A stretch of DNA of 64,000 bases. Source: Chloracidobacterium sp. GTDB lineage: Bacteria; Acidobacteriota; Blastocatellia; Pyrinomonadales; Pyrinomonadaceae. The stretch covers positions 420,001-484,000 of the forward strand of contig JADJJY010000002.1 in the NCBI GenBank assembly GCA_016706275.1, given 5' to 3'. This document shows, piece after piece, positions 52,691 through 61,652 of this stretch. The translations under genes and the position numbers were made by a program. How positions within the stretch are numbered: the stretch's first letter is position 1; every line of letters begins with the position of its first letter. The notes below the pieces were generated by a model that was not told where the DNA came from, made no database searches, and saw only the letters and a list, made by a program, of their open reading frames with translations.

Positions 52691-54376
52691 ATGAGATCTT
52701 TTAGATACTTTTCATTTACAGCCGCAATACTTTTTATTGCGGCTTTTTCCTCATTTGCGCAAATCGGCAAACCTGAGTTCACCCGTCCCCAGACTTTCGA
52801 TGTGCAACATTACAGCATCAGGGCGAGCTTCGACCGCACAAATAGAAAGGTCTTTGGTGATACGACCGTGTCATTGTCACCATTGAAATCAGACCTGCGA
52901 ATGGTCGAGCTCGATGCCGTTGATATTGTGTTCGATTCCGTCACGTTAGACGGCAAACCGGCACAGTTCAAAACCGTTGACGGCAAGGTCGTTGTCACGC
53001 TCGATAAGGGCTACGGACCCAGCGATTTGATCGCACTCCGATTCAAATACACCGCATCACCAAAAAAGGGGGTTTATTTTGTCGATGCCGAAAGTGGCCG
53101 AAGTGATCACTCAGCCCAGATTTGGACTCAGGGCGAGGCTGAAGAAGCCCGGCACTGGATACCGTCATACGATTTCCCTAGCGACAAAGCCACAACCGAA
53201 GAATATCTGACCGTCGAAAAAGACGAGACCGTCATCGGCAACGGCGAACTGATCGGCAAAGAGCCCAACGCCGACGGCACCGTCACCTGGCATTACAAGA
53301 TGCCCGTTCCGCACTCGACATACCTGATCTCTTTTGTCATCGGCAAATATGTGCGAGTCGAAGATAAACACGGTGACATACCGCTCGGGTTTTACGTCTA
53401 TCCCGGCAGAGAGGAAACGGCGAAAAAGGCTTTTGGTGATACGGCAAAGATGATGGCCGTTTTCGAAGAGCTGACCGGCGTCAAATTTCCGTACAACAAA
53501 TACGACCAGACAATAGTTGCCAAATTTCAGTTTGGCGGTATGGAAAACATCACTGCGACCACGATGTCTGACAATGAGATCTTTTTCGCAGATTTTGATT
53601 TTGGCAAGAGCATCGTAACCGATCTCGTCTCGCACGAACTCGCCCACTCATGGTTTGGCGACCTCGTGACTTGTCGCAACTGGGCAGAACTCTGGCTTAA
53701 CGAAGGCTTTGCTACCTATATGGAGGCCGCATACCGTGAAAAGGTTTTTGGCCGGGAGGATTACATCCGCAAAGTCCGATCTGACGCTGGCGATTTCCTC
53801 GTTGACGATTCGATCAACCGCAAACGTCACGGCTTATATAATCGCCGAGCCACGGATGTAGATGGGCTTTTCGACAACGCTGCGATCACTTATAACAAAG
53901 GCGGTGCGGTATTGCACATGCTACGCGAACAGGTCGGGACCGAAAACTTTTGGAAAGCCGTCAACATCTATCTTAACCGCCACAAACTCGCCAATGTAGA
54001 ATCCACTGACCTAAAACGTGCGGTGGAAGAAACGTCGGGTCAAGACCTCGGTTGGTTCTTTGACCAATGGGTCTATGGCATCAGTGCCCCAAAACTGACC
54101 GTAAAACCTGTCTACAGCACACGAACAAAAACCCTAAAGCTGACCATCACCCAAATGCAAAAGCCCGAAACTATGGTCACATCCGCTTTTCGTATGCCAA
54201 TGGATATTGAGGTCAAAGCTGGTCGTAACACTTCGTCAAAAGCTGTGACGATCACAAAACGAATCGAAACCATAACGATCCCATCCGCGTCAAAACCGTC
54301 TGAGATCGTCCTCGACCCGAATGACAAGGTCATTCTCAAAACGGTTAAGATGCTGCCGATCACGGTCGTTCGCTGA
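52691..54376 (+). CDS. M1 family aminopeptidase
   Basis: A 561-residue exported zinc aminopeptidase. Signal peptide MRSFRYFSFTAAILFIAAFS. The substrate motif is GGMENITATT (GGMEN in place of GAMEN, a common variant) and the zinc site is HELAHSWFGD followed by NEGFATYME, i.e. HExxH then the third ligand Glu at the expected distance. A catalytic Tyr is likely in the ITYNKGGAVLHM block. It lacks the long C-terminal helical domain of larger M1 enzymes and ends in a beta domain. Together with the upstream S9 enzyme it should reduce peptides to amino acids. Confidence 0.95.
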   Translation: MRSFRYFSFTAAILFIAAFSSFAQIGKPEFTRPQTFDVQHYSIRASFDRTNRKVFGDTTVSLSPLKSDLRMVELDAVDIVFDSVTLDGKPAQFKTVDGKVVVTLDKGYGPSDLIALRFKYTASPKKGVYFVDAESGRSDHSAQIWTQGEAEEARHWIPSYDFPSDKATTEEYLTVEKDETVIGNGELIGKEPNADGTVTWHYKMPVPHSTYLISFVIGKYVRVEDKHGDIPLGFYVYPGREETAKKAFGDTAKMMAVFEELTGVKFPYNKYDQTIVAKFQFGGMENITATTMSDNEIFFADFDFGKSIVTDLVSHELAHSWFGDLVTCRNWAELWLNEGFATYMEAAYREKVFGREDYIRKVRSDAGDFLVDDSINRKRHGLYNRRATDVDGLFDNAAITYNKGGAVLHMLREQVGTENFWKAVNIYLNRHKLANVESTDLKRAVEETSGQDLGWFFDQWVYGISAPKLTVKPVYSTRTKTLKLTITQMQKPETMVTSAFRMPMDIEVKAGRNTSSKAVTITKRIETITIPSASKPSEIVLDPNDKVILKTVKMLPITVVR

Positions 54377-54444
54377 TCTTGGTCCACCTTGGTCCACTTG
54401 GTCCGGACCGGACCAAGAATCCAAAAATCGACTGACAAACAAAA

Positions 54445-54477
54445 AAGTTCCGCCAATTGCTTGGCGGAACTTTTCTC
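54445..54477. terminator. Bidirectional terminator, also the likely expression platform of the riboswitch
   Basis: AGTTCCGCC at 54446-54454 pairs with GGCGGAACT, giving a T6-rich tail on the minus strand (TTTTTTGTTTG) and TTTTCTCTTT on the plus strand. On the plus strand it ends the M1 gene; on the minus strand it lies about 90 bases after the riboswitch aptamer. Confidence 0.88.
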
Positions 54478-54559
54478 TTTGAGAAGACCGGATGTCTGCT
54501 TCAAGTGTTGAAACACGATAGGCGAAGCACGTCGAAAATCGCGCCTATATCCGGCTTGA

Positions 54560-54720
54560 TCCCTACCTGTAACTTCTTTGCCACACCTACGAGGTTAGCT
54601 GACGGGCTAGGAACGAAAGATTATCCCTGCATCTCATGAGATGCTTCGCCCCCGTTCTCACAACAAACTGTGAGACATTGGTTCCCCCGCTCTCGACTCA
54701 TGTCGAAATTCGGTGATCAG
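54560..54720 (-). promoter_or_regulatory. c-di-AMP riboswitch (ydaO-yuaA type)
   Basis: Read on the minus strand, the region shows the conserved blocks of the ydaO-yuaA aptamer in order: ATCACCGAATTTC, GAGAGCGGGGGAACCAATG, a GGGGGCGAAGC block, AGGGATAATCTTTC, then CCCGTCAGCTAACCTCGTAG and GCAAAGAAG. After it come nested stems (GCCGGAT...ATCCGG; ATAGGCG...CGCCTAT) and the terminator at 54445. Known members bind c-di-AMP and usually switch genes off through such a terminator. No minus-strand gene follows: beyond the terminator the strand is antisense to the M1 gene. Upstream is the 3' end of the oxidase gene run. The rest of the 54377-54812 gap holds repeated TTGGTCCA words after the M1 stop and about 90 bp of plain sequence. 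Confidence 0.85.
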
Positions 54721-54812
54721 GTTTTCAACATTGAAATAGTAACACCACTTAGGTCCTATTTCAAGAGTTATGATGCGCAGTCGTCGAAAAAAGTTGGGTA
54801 AACCAAAAAATC

Positions 54813-55259
54813 TTATCTTCCCGGGTATATCTGATACAACAACAGGTATACGACCACGCCCGTCAACGACACATAGAGCCATATCGGATAGACGAGCCGG
54901 GCCAATTTTCGATGTTTATCATACATCCCTTTTAACCCGCGTCGGAGCGTGATAATAATGAATGGGCCGATCAGAGCGGCGAGTATCGTATGCGAGGTAA
55001 GTATCGTGAAATAAACGGGACGAATCAGCCCCTCGCCGGTAAATTTTGTCGGTCCGAGCCCAAAGTAATATGTGCGGATCGCGTGATGGGTCAGATAACC
55101 GACGAGGAATAACGCCGAAACCGTGCTTGCGGCCAGCATACAAAACCGGTGACGGTGGATCTGCCGCCGCATGATGGAGTAAAAGCCGCAGATCAAAAAA
55201 ATGCTGCTCAGTGCGTTGAGCGAAGCGTTGAGATGCGGAAATATTTGCAGTAGGTCCAT
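54813..55259 (-). CDS. DUF420 family membrane protein (oxidase assembly)
   Basis: A 148-residue protein with four membrane helices and the DUF420 His pattern (LNASLNALSSIFLICGFY, IHRHRF, LTHHAIRTYYFG, LTSHTILA, MYDKHRKLARLVYPIWLYVS). DUF420/CtaM proteins are found with haem-copper oxidases and are needed for their assembly in studied cases. The ATG at 55259 overlaps the stop of the coxC gene (TAATG), which decides the start over an in-frame upstream one. Confidence 0.9.
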   Translation of the reverse strand: MDLLQIFPHLNASLNALSSIFLICGFYSIMRRQIHRHRFCMLAASTVSALFLVGYLTHHAIRTYYFGLGPTKFTGEGLIRPVYFTILTSHTILAALIGPFIIITLRRGLKGMYDKHRKLARLVYPIWLYVSLTGVVVYLLLYQIYPGR

Positions 55260-55975
55260 TATTTCCAAAAGCCTAGTAGAATAAATAGAGCGATCCAAAT
55301 TCCGCCCATGAAATGCCAGTACCAGCCGATGACCTGTGCTAAGGTCGAGCGTCTAACGATGTTGTCCGTATTTTCGGTCGGATACCAGACCCGCAACAGG
55401 ATCGCACCAAGGGCTGCAATACCGCCGAGGACGTGCACCGCATGTACCGCGGTCATGATGTAGAAAAATCCGGCGTACGGATTGCTTGCCATATACAACC
55501 CGCGATTGACTAGAGCAAGCCACGATAGCAACTGAGACGAGATAAACGCGGCTCCCAGCACTGTTGTAACGACAAACCATTTCTTGGCACTCTGCTGATC
55601 ACTACGATCAACCGATAGTTTGCCGAGATGATAGGTAATACTGCTCGCGAGAATTATCGCCGTGCTGACCCAAACCTGTATCGGCAGAGCAAACGGCTGC
55701 CACTCAGCAACGCCATTTGTTGCGATCACGACGTATGCGGCCATCAACCCGCCGAAAGTCATCAAAACAACGACCAGTAAAAAAAAAGTAAATATGCGTG
55801 ACTTATTTGGAACAAAAGGCTCGGTCTCTAGGCGGTCATCGTTGCTCGGACCGTCGCCCCCGCCGGGATCGCGTCCGTCACCGCCGCTTGGCGGGCCTGA
55901 GCCGATCGACGTACCCGAACGACGAACCTTTGGTTCCGGAGCGTCTTCGATAATGTCGGCGGTTCCGATACCCAT
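55259..55975 (-). CDS. Cytochrome c oxidase subunit III-like protein
   Basis: A 238-residue haem-copper oxidase subunit III. After a Gly/Pro/Asp-rich N-terminus of about 65 residues there are five helices (IFTFFLLVVVLMTFGGLMAA onwards), the FYIMTAVHAVHVLGGIAALG motif and the end WYWHFMGGIWIALFILLGFWK, typical of subunit III in bacteria with caa3-type enzymes. Subunits I and II are not in the window. It lies between ctaB (4-bp gap) and the DUF420 gene (overlap). Confidence 0.93.
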   Translation of the reverse strand: MGIGTADIIEDAPEPKVRRSGTSIGSGPPSGGDGRDPGGGDGPSNDDRLETEPFVPNKSRIFTFFLLVVVLMTFGGLMAAYVVIATNGVAEWQPFALPIQVWVSTAIILASSITYHLGKLSVDRSDQQSAKKWFVVTTVLGAAFISSQLLSWLALVNRGLYMASNPYAGFFYIMTAVHAVHVLGGIAALGAILLRVWYPTENTDNIVRRSTLAQVIGWYWHFMGGIWIALFILLGFWK

Positions 55976-55979
55976 ACAA

Positions 55980-56882
55980 CTAACGTTTGTCAGCGACCAT
56001 TAGGATAAAAAGCAAAGGCAGATAGATGACAGATGCGAGCAACAGCCGCTTGGCCATCTCATTGGTCTTTGCCCGTGCCGATTGGATACTTACGATTAGA
56101 AACGCCACCCCTAAAATGATGGCTCCGATCAAAAAAACAAACCCAGATATCGCAAAAAAGAAGGGAGCGAGGCTGACCGGCAATAACATTACCGTGAACT
56201 GCACTATCTGCCGCGATGTGAGCCGTCCCGATGGTTCAACCACAGGCAGCATCAGTATGCCAGCCTTTGCATACTCTTCGCGATACATCCACGCGATTGC
56301 CATAAAATGAGGAAACTGCCACAAGAACTGCATCGCAAACAACGCCCACGCCGCTAGCGTAATGTCATTAGCCGCTGCCGTCCAGCCCATAAGCGGCGGC
56401 AGAGCTCCGGGGATCGCACCGATCGCAGTAGAGACTGATGTTCGCGTCTTTAACGGCGTATAAACCAACACATAACCAACGATCACGATCAGGCCGAGAA
56501 TGGCGGTAAGCGGATTTACGAGTAAAAGCAAATAGATCTCCGCGATCGAACATAGACCGATACCAAAAATAAGCGATTCAGTTGGAGTTACCTTGCTGGT
56601 TGGCAGCGGCCGCGTCGAGGTGCGTTCCATCAGCTTGTCGATATTACGTTCCCAATATTGATTGAGCGTCGCAACGCCGAAAGCCAACATAGCGATGGCG
56701 ATCATAGAGTTTGCAAACAGCGCGTAATCAAAAGGCCCGTGCGACGCGAGATAAAATCCCGCCGCCGAGGTCAAAACTAGCAGAACGGCGATGCGCGGCT
56801 TGGTTAGTTCGACAAACGCAGCGATGCGTTCTCGCACTCCTATGCCCTTTGTTTCATTAATATCGGCGGTGACTGTTTCCAT
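55980..56882 (-). CDS. ctaB: Protohaem IX farnesyltransferase
   Basis: A 300-residue UbiA-family prenyltransferase that makes haem O for terminal oxidases. Nine or so helices; the first Asp-rich loop is NQYWERNIDKLMERTSTRPL with the N/D-x3-D residues, and the second region is QFLWQFPHFMAIAWMYREEY. KPRIAVLLVLTSAAGFYLAS near residue 30 is typical. First gene of ctaB-coxC-DUF420 on the minus strand, divergent from resB with a 159-bp gap where the promoters of both must lie; I cannot place boxes reliably. Confidence 0.96.
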   Translation of the reverse strand: METVTADINETKGIGVRERIAAFVELTKPRIAVLLVLTSAAGFYLASHGPFDYALFANSMIAIAMLAFGVATLNQYWERNIDKLMERTSTRPLPTSKVTPTESLIFGIGLCSIAEIYLLLLVNPLTAILGLIVIVGYVLVYTPLKTRTSVSTAIGAIPGALPPLMGWTAAANDITLAAWALFAMQFLWQFPHFMAIAWMYREEYAKAGILMLPVVEPSGRLTSRQIVQFTVMLLPVSLAPFFFAISGFVFLIGAIILGVAFLIVSIQSARAKTNEMAKRLLLASVIYLPLLFILMVADKR

Positions 56883-57041
56883 TGAGATACAACTGATGAA
56901 AAACCTTAATGGAAAGAATAACGTTTAACATGGGTATTTCCAAATTTCGCGACGATAACGGTCAATAACTAGACGTACAAGCGGAACTTATTATCCGCCG
57001 GATGACAAAGTTGAAACGCTAAGCTATTCTTTTGGATAACG

Positions 57042-58538
57042 ATGTCAGCTGCAGAAGATTCCCTAAAACCAAGACCCGCGTTAACACGAAAGTCAGCGCC
57101 GATACTCAATCGTTTTCTCGATTTTGTCAGCTCGGTCCGATTTGGCGTCGTACAGCTATGTATGCTTGTAGTGCTGGCAATGATCGGCATGCTCGTGTTG
57201 CAGCAAAACGTCGAGGGATTTGACGCGTATTACGTTTCGCTTACGCCCTCCGAGAAGCTTGTCTTTGGCAAACTCGGATTTTTTGATATCTACCACAGTT
57301 GGTATTTCAATCTGCTGCTGCTCACCCTCTCGCTCAATATTATTCTCGCATCGATCGACCGCTTCCCTTCGGCCTGGAGTTATATTGTAAAACCCAAGGT
57401 CAAAGGAACGAAAGGCTGGCTGCTCGCCCGCAAAGATAATGACACGGTCGAGTTTGGTGACCGTTCAGTTGACGAAGTCAAAAGCGCCATAGAAAAAGAA
57501 TTTAGTTCGAATGGATTCAAAACGACTGTTACAGAAGAAAAAGGGATAACCTTTGTCTTTGGAGAAAACGGGAAATGGAACCGCCTAGGTGCATACATCG
57601 TTCACGTCTTTTTGCTCACCTTGTTTCTCGGTCATTTTGTCGCGCTGCAAACCGGTTTTGACGCGGATGTCAGGATGATACCGGGAGCTACAACCAGCCA
57701 GATACAGTTGATCCAATACAACCTCGATAAGAAAGAGCGGTTTAACGTCAATCTGCCATTTTCGATGGAATGCACCGACGTACAACAGCGGTTGATCGAT
57801 GAAAAAGGAAACATTGACGTCACTAACACGCTCGACTGGCGAACACAGCTAAAGATCGAGGATCCGACCTACGGTACGACCATTGCGGATGTAAGCCTCA
57901 ATAAACCATACAGCTATCGCGGTTACCGTTTCTTTCAGGCACAGACAATCCCAGTTGGCAATGCCCGTACGATCAAGCTCGAACTTACGCCGCAGGGCGG
58001 CGGGCAGCCGATCTTTGCAGACATTAACCGTAACGGCGAAACATCGCTACCCGACGGGACAAAGGTTGAATATGAGGATTTCATGCCGGATTTCACGTTT
58101 GGGGCGGACGGCAAACCCGATACACGAAGCGGCGAATACAACAATCCCGTCGCTGTATTAAATGTCACACCGCCGCAGGGTGAACGAACCCGTGTTTTTG
58201 CATTTGCTCAGAAGTTGGCTGACAATATGCCGGTTGGTGCCCCAAAAGCCGGATACAAGTGGCGGCTTGCCGAGTTTGAAAAATCACCGCTCGCACATAT
58301 TCTGTCGATCAAATACGACCCTTTTGAGGCGGCGTTTATTGCTTGGTACATTGGGGGATTTGGCCTTATCGGGGCTTTGATGTTCGTATTCTTCTTATCG
58401 CACAAGCGGGTATGGGCACATATCGAGACACGAGAAGATGGGACGACCGAGGTCGTATTAGCGGGCGAGGCAAATCGCAATCAACTCGCATTTGGCGATA
58501 AGTTCAAAAAGATCGCGGATGGTTTGAAGCGCGCGTAA
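57042..58538 (+). CDS. resB: Cytochrome c biogenesis protein ResB
   Basis: A 498-residue ResB/Ccs1 protein of system II cytochrome c maturation, which delivers haem with CcsA and keeps the apocytochrome thiols ready. Helices near residues 35-55 (VRFGVVQLCMLVVLAMIGML), 85-105, 180-200 and near 440, with a large periplasmic domain between the third and fourth (about 205-430). The start at 57042 has a weak ribosome site but no better option. ccsA follows 10 bp later, so the pair is one operon. Confidence 0.93.
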   Translation: MSAAEDSLKPRPALTRKSAPILNRFLDFVSSVRFGVVQLCMLVVLAMIGMLVLQQNVEGFDAYYVSLTPSEKLVFGKLGFFDIYHSWYFNLLLLTLSLNIILASIDRFPSAWSYIVKPKVKGTKGWLLARKDNDTVEFGDRSVDEVKSAIEKEFSSNGFKTTVTEEKGITFVFGENGKWNRLGAYIVHVFLLTLFLGHFVALQTGFDADVRMIPGATTSQIQLIQYNLDKKERFNVNLPFSMECTDVQQRLIDEKGNIDVTNTLDWRTQLKIEDPTYGTTIADVSLNKPYSYRGYRFFQAQTIPVGNARTIKLELTPQGGGQPIFADINRNGETSLPDGTKVEYEDFMPDFTFGADGKPDTRSGEYNNPVAVLNVTPPQGERTRVFAFAQKLADNMPVGAPKAGYKWRLAEFEKSPLAHILSIKYDPFEAAFIAWYIGGFGLIGALMFVFFLSHKRVWAHIETREDGTTEVVLAGEANRNQLAFGDKFKKIADGLKRA

Positions 58539-58548
58539 CGAGGACAAC

Positions 58549-60144
58549 ATGGAAGAAGTAGAAAAATTGCAGGAACGAACAACTTGGAAATCTTTTATTC
58601 CCGTGATCCTGGTGATCGCGGGCTCATTTGTGATGCTCGGACTGCGGCTGCAGATCGGCGGCGGGTTTATCGCCGACGGTGCTCTGATGATGCTCGCTCT
58701 TGCCTGCTACATTGTAGCTGCCCTATTTCATCTAACCAATCTTTACGCACCGTCGTCGATGGCGGAAAAGATCGGCTTCTTTACCGCGGCACTCGGTGTT
58801 TTCTTTAATCTTTCAAGCTGGCTCGTGCGATGGGTAAATGCTCTCGATCACGAGATCGCTATTATGCGCGAGAGCGGAAACATGGCAAATCCGTGGGTAT
58901 TTCGATATATCCCGTTCGCCAATTTATACGATCTTAGTCTTGCGTTCGCATTTGGGGCCGGCATCGCTACCCTTGCCTTTTCTCACCGAAAAAGCTTTCG
59001 CGTATTAAGTGCGTTTACGCTGCCTCTTGCAGCTCTGATCCTCACGCTTGCGCGTTTTATTGGCGGTGAGTTTATCAACCTGCCACCGGTACTTGACTCA
59101 TATTGGCGGCCGATCCATGTCGGCGATGCCTCGCTTAGTTACGGCGTCGCTCTCGTTTGTTTTGGTGTTGCCGTGATGTACCTCCTCAAAGACGGCGTCA
59201 AGGTCGAGGCGATGGCGATCTGGTCGAGTCTATTTTGTATATCCGTCATCGCAACGGTCAGTAAGTTTTCGGTTTTTACGGAATTTGCCTATCGCGCCGG
59301 TCTTTTTGTGCCCTCGCCGGGCAACAGCAAACCGTTCTCATCACCATTTCGACTTGAGGTGCCATATGTAGGGGCAGTTTTAGCTATTGCGGGTCTATTG
59401 CTACTCGCCGCAATAATTGCATTCCTGGTTTACATTTATCAGAACAACGAAAAGGCAAAGCTCTTTGGCCATTATTTATTAAGAGCTGCGTTTGCGGCTC
59501 AACTGATCTCGCTTGCGATACTTGTTGTCGGCATTAGATCAAATACTGATGTACCGGCTCGTCTGCAAGCCCAGCTCACCAAAGACCCGACGCAATACGT
59601 CACCGCCGGCATGGCGATGGCTGAGAACCAGCAGCTTTCGGTACAAGAACTGTCGGCGATGACGCCAAAGGAATTTGACCAGATGGGCCGTGCTTATATT
59701 CAGGCGAACGGCAGCCAGATGTTCATGAGCCTTAATACAAATCCGGTCGAGATCGCTGCTCTGCTTACTGCTTTAGTGGCGACTTTGTTCGTGCTGTTTT
59801 TCAGTTTTAGGACAGAAAAACTCCGAGAACGTCTGCCGAGTCTCGAGTCCTTAGACAGCCTGATGTACAAAACGGCATGCCTCGCATTTGCGGGTCTCGC
59901 TTTTCTGTTGATCACGGGAGCGATCTGGGCAAATGAATCTTGGGGGAGACCATGGGGATTTGATTCAAAAGAAACTGGAGCTCTTATTGCATGGCTTACC
60001 TACGCCGCGTTTCTGCATACGCGTATCGCTCGCGGATGGAAAGGCCGCAGTTCGGCTTACTTTGCGATCGTTGGATTTCTGCTTGTGATATTTACTTACT
60101 TGGGTGTGAGTTATTTATTGAAAGGGCTGCACAGTTACGCGTAA
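58549..60144 (+). CDS. ccsA: Cytochrome c biogenesis protein CcsA/ResC
   Basis: A 531-residue membrane protein with about twelve helices. The haem-handling WWD-type motif reads WANESWGRPWGFDSKETGAL (Phe replaces the usual Trp before DSKE), and conserved His residues are seen in external loops (HVGDASLSYG; FLHTRIARGWKGR). It has an insert of about 120 residues (about 300-420) that is longer than typical CcsA. Partner of ResB directly upstream. The stop is 2 bp from the stop of the convergent gene. Confidence 0.93.
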   Translation: MEEVEKLQERTTWKSFIPVILVIAGSFVMLGLRLQIGGGFIADGALMMLALACYIVAALFHLTNLYAPSSMAEKIGFFTAALGVFFNLSSWLVRWVNALDHEIAIMRESGNMANPWVFRYIPFANLYDLSLAFAFGAGIATLAFSHRKSFRVLSAFTLPLAALILTLARFIGGEFINLPPVLDSYWRPIHVGDASLSYGVALVCFGVAVMYLLKDGVKVEAMAIWSSLFCISVIATVSKFSVFTEFAYRAGLFVPSPGNSKPFSSPFRLEVPYVGAVLAIAGLLLLAAIIAFLVYIYQNNEKAKLFGHYLLRAAFAAQLISLAILVVGIRSNTDVPARLQAQLTKDPTQYVTAGMAMAENQQLSVQELSAMTPKEFDQMGRAYIQANGSQMFMSLNTNPVEIAALLTALVATLFVLFFSFRTEKLRERLPSLESLDSLMYKTACLAFAGLAFLLITGAIWANESWGRPWGFDSKETGALIAWLTYAAFLHTRIARGWKGRSSAYFAIVGFLLVIFTYLGVSYLLKGLHSYA

Positions 60145-60146
60145 AA

Positions 60147-61100
60147 CTATTCGATAGTAACTTTGGCCACCAACAAAATTGAGTAACGAGTGATCTTGCC
60201 GTCCTTCGTGATGACGGTCAGAACGCCTTTATCGACGCTAAATTTGAGCACTTCGCTCATCGGACTCTCGATCACATCACCGTCTTTCATCTGAACCCTA
60301 AGCCTGATGCTCGCAAGCGGGTCAGCCTTCGGCTCCTCGGTCTTTACCTGCTCCTCAACCTTCTTGGGCTTTGGCGGACGCTTGCCGGTGGTCTTTGGCG
60401 TTTCAATCTTTGTAGTTTCAGCCGGAAAATCCTCGACAACTACATCGGGCTTCTTCGTAGTTTCTTTCTTTTCCTTCTCTTTGGCCTTCTCCGCTACGGT
60501 TTTCTCAACCTTTGGCTTTTCGACCTCAACCTTTTTGGGCGGTACAGGTTTTGGCTCGGATGGAAGAATGGTGCCGACAGAGTTTACCCTGATGCCGGTG
60601 TCTTCTGTTTTTGCGGTTGGGTCAACAACCGGCCCTTTCTCCGCCTTGACCGGTTTCATAGCTATAAAGCTGCCCGCAAACTTAATCTTATATGTCGCTG
60701 CTTCGTCACCGGGTGTGCGGCCTTCGACACGTAGGATGAGCCGTTCAGGCTTTCGCAGATATACTAGCCGCCCCGTCTCGCTCGTTCCAATGTCTGCGTA
60801 GATCACAACTTTTGTTAGCGGACGCAGGCCGTCGGCGGTATAGACGTCGATGTCGCCGGAGAGGTTTTTTGTGACGACATTAATAAAGATATCGCCTTGA
60901 CCACCGTCGAATTCGTAGAAGTATGTAGTTAACCGCGAATCACCTACATCTCGTGCCTTGATAACGCCGCTTATTTCGTTTGTGGTGACCGGAGTTGGAA
61001 AACTGCTGTCTGTCGATTGGGCAATGCCACAAACGCACAGCAAAAGCGTTGCCGCAATAGCGGGGATTATCGAGATTACTTTGCTTCTGATCCCTTTCAC
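60147..61100 (-). CDS. Secreted protein with PPC-like beta domain and Lys/Glu-rich linker
   Basis: A 317-residue exported protein: signal peptide ending CVCGIAQ, a beta-sandwich domain of the pre-peptidase C-terminal type (about 40-165; FYEFDGGQGDIFINVVTKNL, GDIDVYTADG, RLILRVEG), a 90-residue Lys/Glu/Pro/Val-rich low-complexity stretch, and a small C-terminal strand pair (IRLRVQMKDGDVIESPMSEV, LTVITKDGKITRYSILLV) like that of proteins with a short SH3/Sm-type end. No enzyme motif. It begins with GTG at 61100 directly after the GNAT gene's stop. Confidence 0.75.
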   Translation of the reverse strand: MKGIRSKVISIIPAIAATLLLCVCGIAQSTDSSFPTPVTTNEISGVIKARDVGDSRLTTYFYEFDGGQGDIFINVVTKNLSGDIDVYTADGLRPLTKVVIYADIGTSETGRLVYLRKPERLILRVEGRTPGDEAATYKIKFAGSFIAMKPVKAEKGPVVDPTAKTEDTGIRVNSVGTILPSEPKPVPPKKVEVEKPKVEKTVAEKAKEKEKKETTKKPDVVVEDFPAETTKIETPKTTGKRPPKPKKVEEQVKTEEPKADPLASIRLRVQMKDGDVIESPMSEVLKFSVDKGVLTVITKDGKITRYSILLVAKVTIE

Positions 61101-61559
61101 CTAATTCAATTCTTTTCGTAAATGCACGAGTTTGGACGTTACCGTATAACCCAGCCGGGTGTGTGCTTCTAGGCTGATCTCGTTACCGACCTCGGCGTCG
61201 GATGCCATCTCGGTGCAACCGTTCGCTTTCGCCCACTGCTCGGCAAAATTAACCAATGCCCTGCCTAATCCGTGCTGTCTGGCATCGACATCGACAAACC
61301 AGCCCTCAAGATAGCCGACGTGGTCGCTTTCGCAATCTTCGGCAAATGGCCGAATGCTGGCTTCAAGAAAGCCCGCGAGTCTACCATCACCTCGATCAGC
61401 GACGACGACAAACTGCATATCCGGGTGCTCGAGTATATCGACCATCTCTTCGCGATGATCGTCCTCGCTCGCCTCGTCCCACAAGAGGATGCGGAGCCGC
61501 AGCCATTCGTTCAGATCGGATTCGTCGAGCGGACGGATCGTGTATTCAATATCGGCCAT
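61101..61559 (-). CDS. GNAT acetyltransferase, AAC(6')-like
   Basis: A 152-residue acetyl-CoA-dependent N-acetyltransferase. The GNAT core has GYLEGWFVDVDARQHGLGRA (acetyl-CoA loop at about 95-105) and MASDAEVGNEISLEAHTRLG, closely resembling aminoglycoside 6'-N-acetyltransferases of the AAC(6')-I group (GYLEGW, EMASD, AH..LGY). That resemblance does not prove drug resistance; many chromosomal relatives have other or unknown substrates. It is followed without spacing by the PPC-like gene. Confidence 0.85.
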   Translation of the reverse strand: MADIEYTIRPLDESDLNEWLRLRILLWDEASEDDHREEMVDILEHPDMQFVVVADRGDGRLAGFLEASIRPFAEDCESDHVGYLEGWFVDVDARQHGLGRALVNFAEQWAKANGCTEMASDAEVGNEISLEAHTRLGYTVTSKLVHLRKELN

Positions 61560-61601
61560 TGGAAAATAATTTTAACAGTCTTCCCTTTTGCCGACAACAA
61601 A

Positions 61602-61630
61602 AAAGCCGGAAGCGTGAGCCCCGGCTTTTG
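61602..61630. terminator. Rho-independent terminator downstream of the S41-like gene
   Basis: AAAAGCCGG and CCGGCTTTT form a 9-bp stem with an 11-base loop and U-rich tail on either strand. On the minus strand it ends the S41-like gene at 61653. Confidence 0.85.
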
Positions 61631-61652
61631 TGTAAAACAAATCGCGTAGAAA

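Noticed and set aside
54112..54516. A minus-strand open frame just after the riboswitch terminator as its regulated gene
   Set aside because: It is antisense to the M1 aminopeptidase, its start codon lies within the structured region before the terminator, and its sequence has no protein-like pattern.
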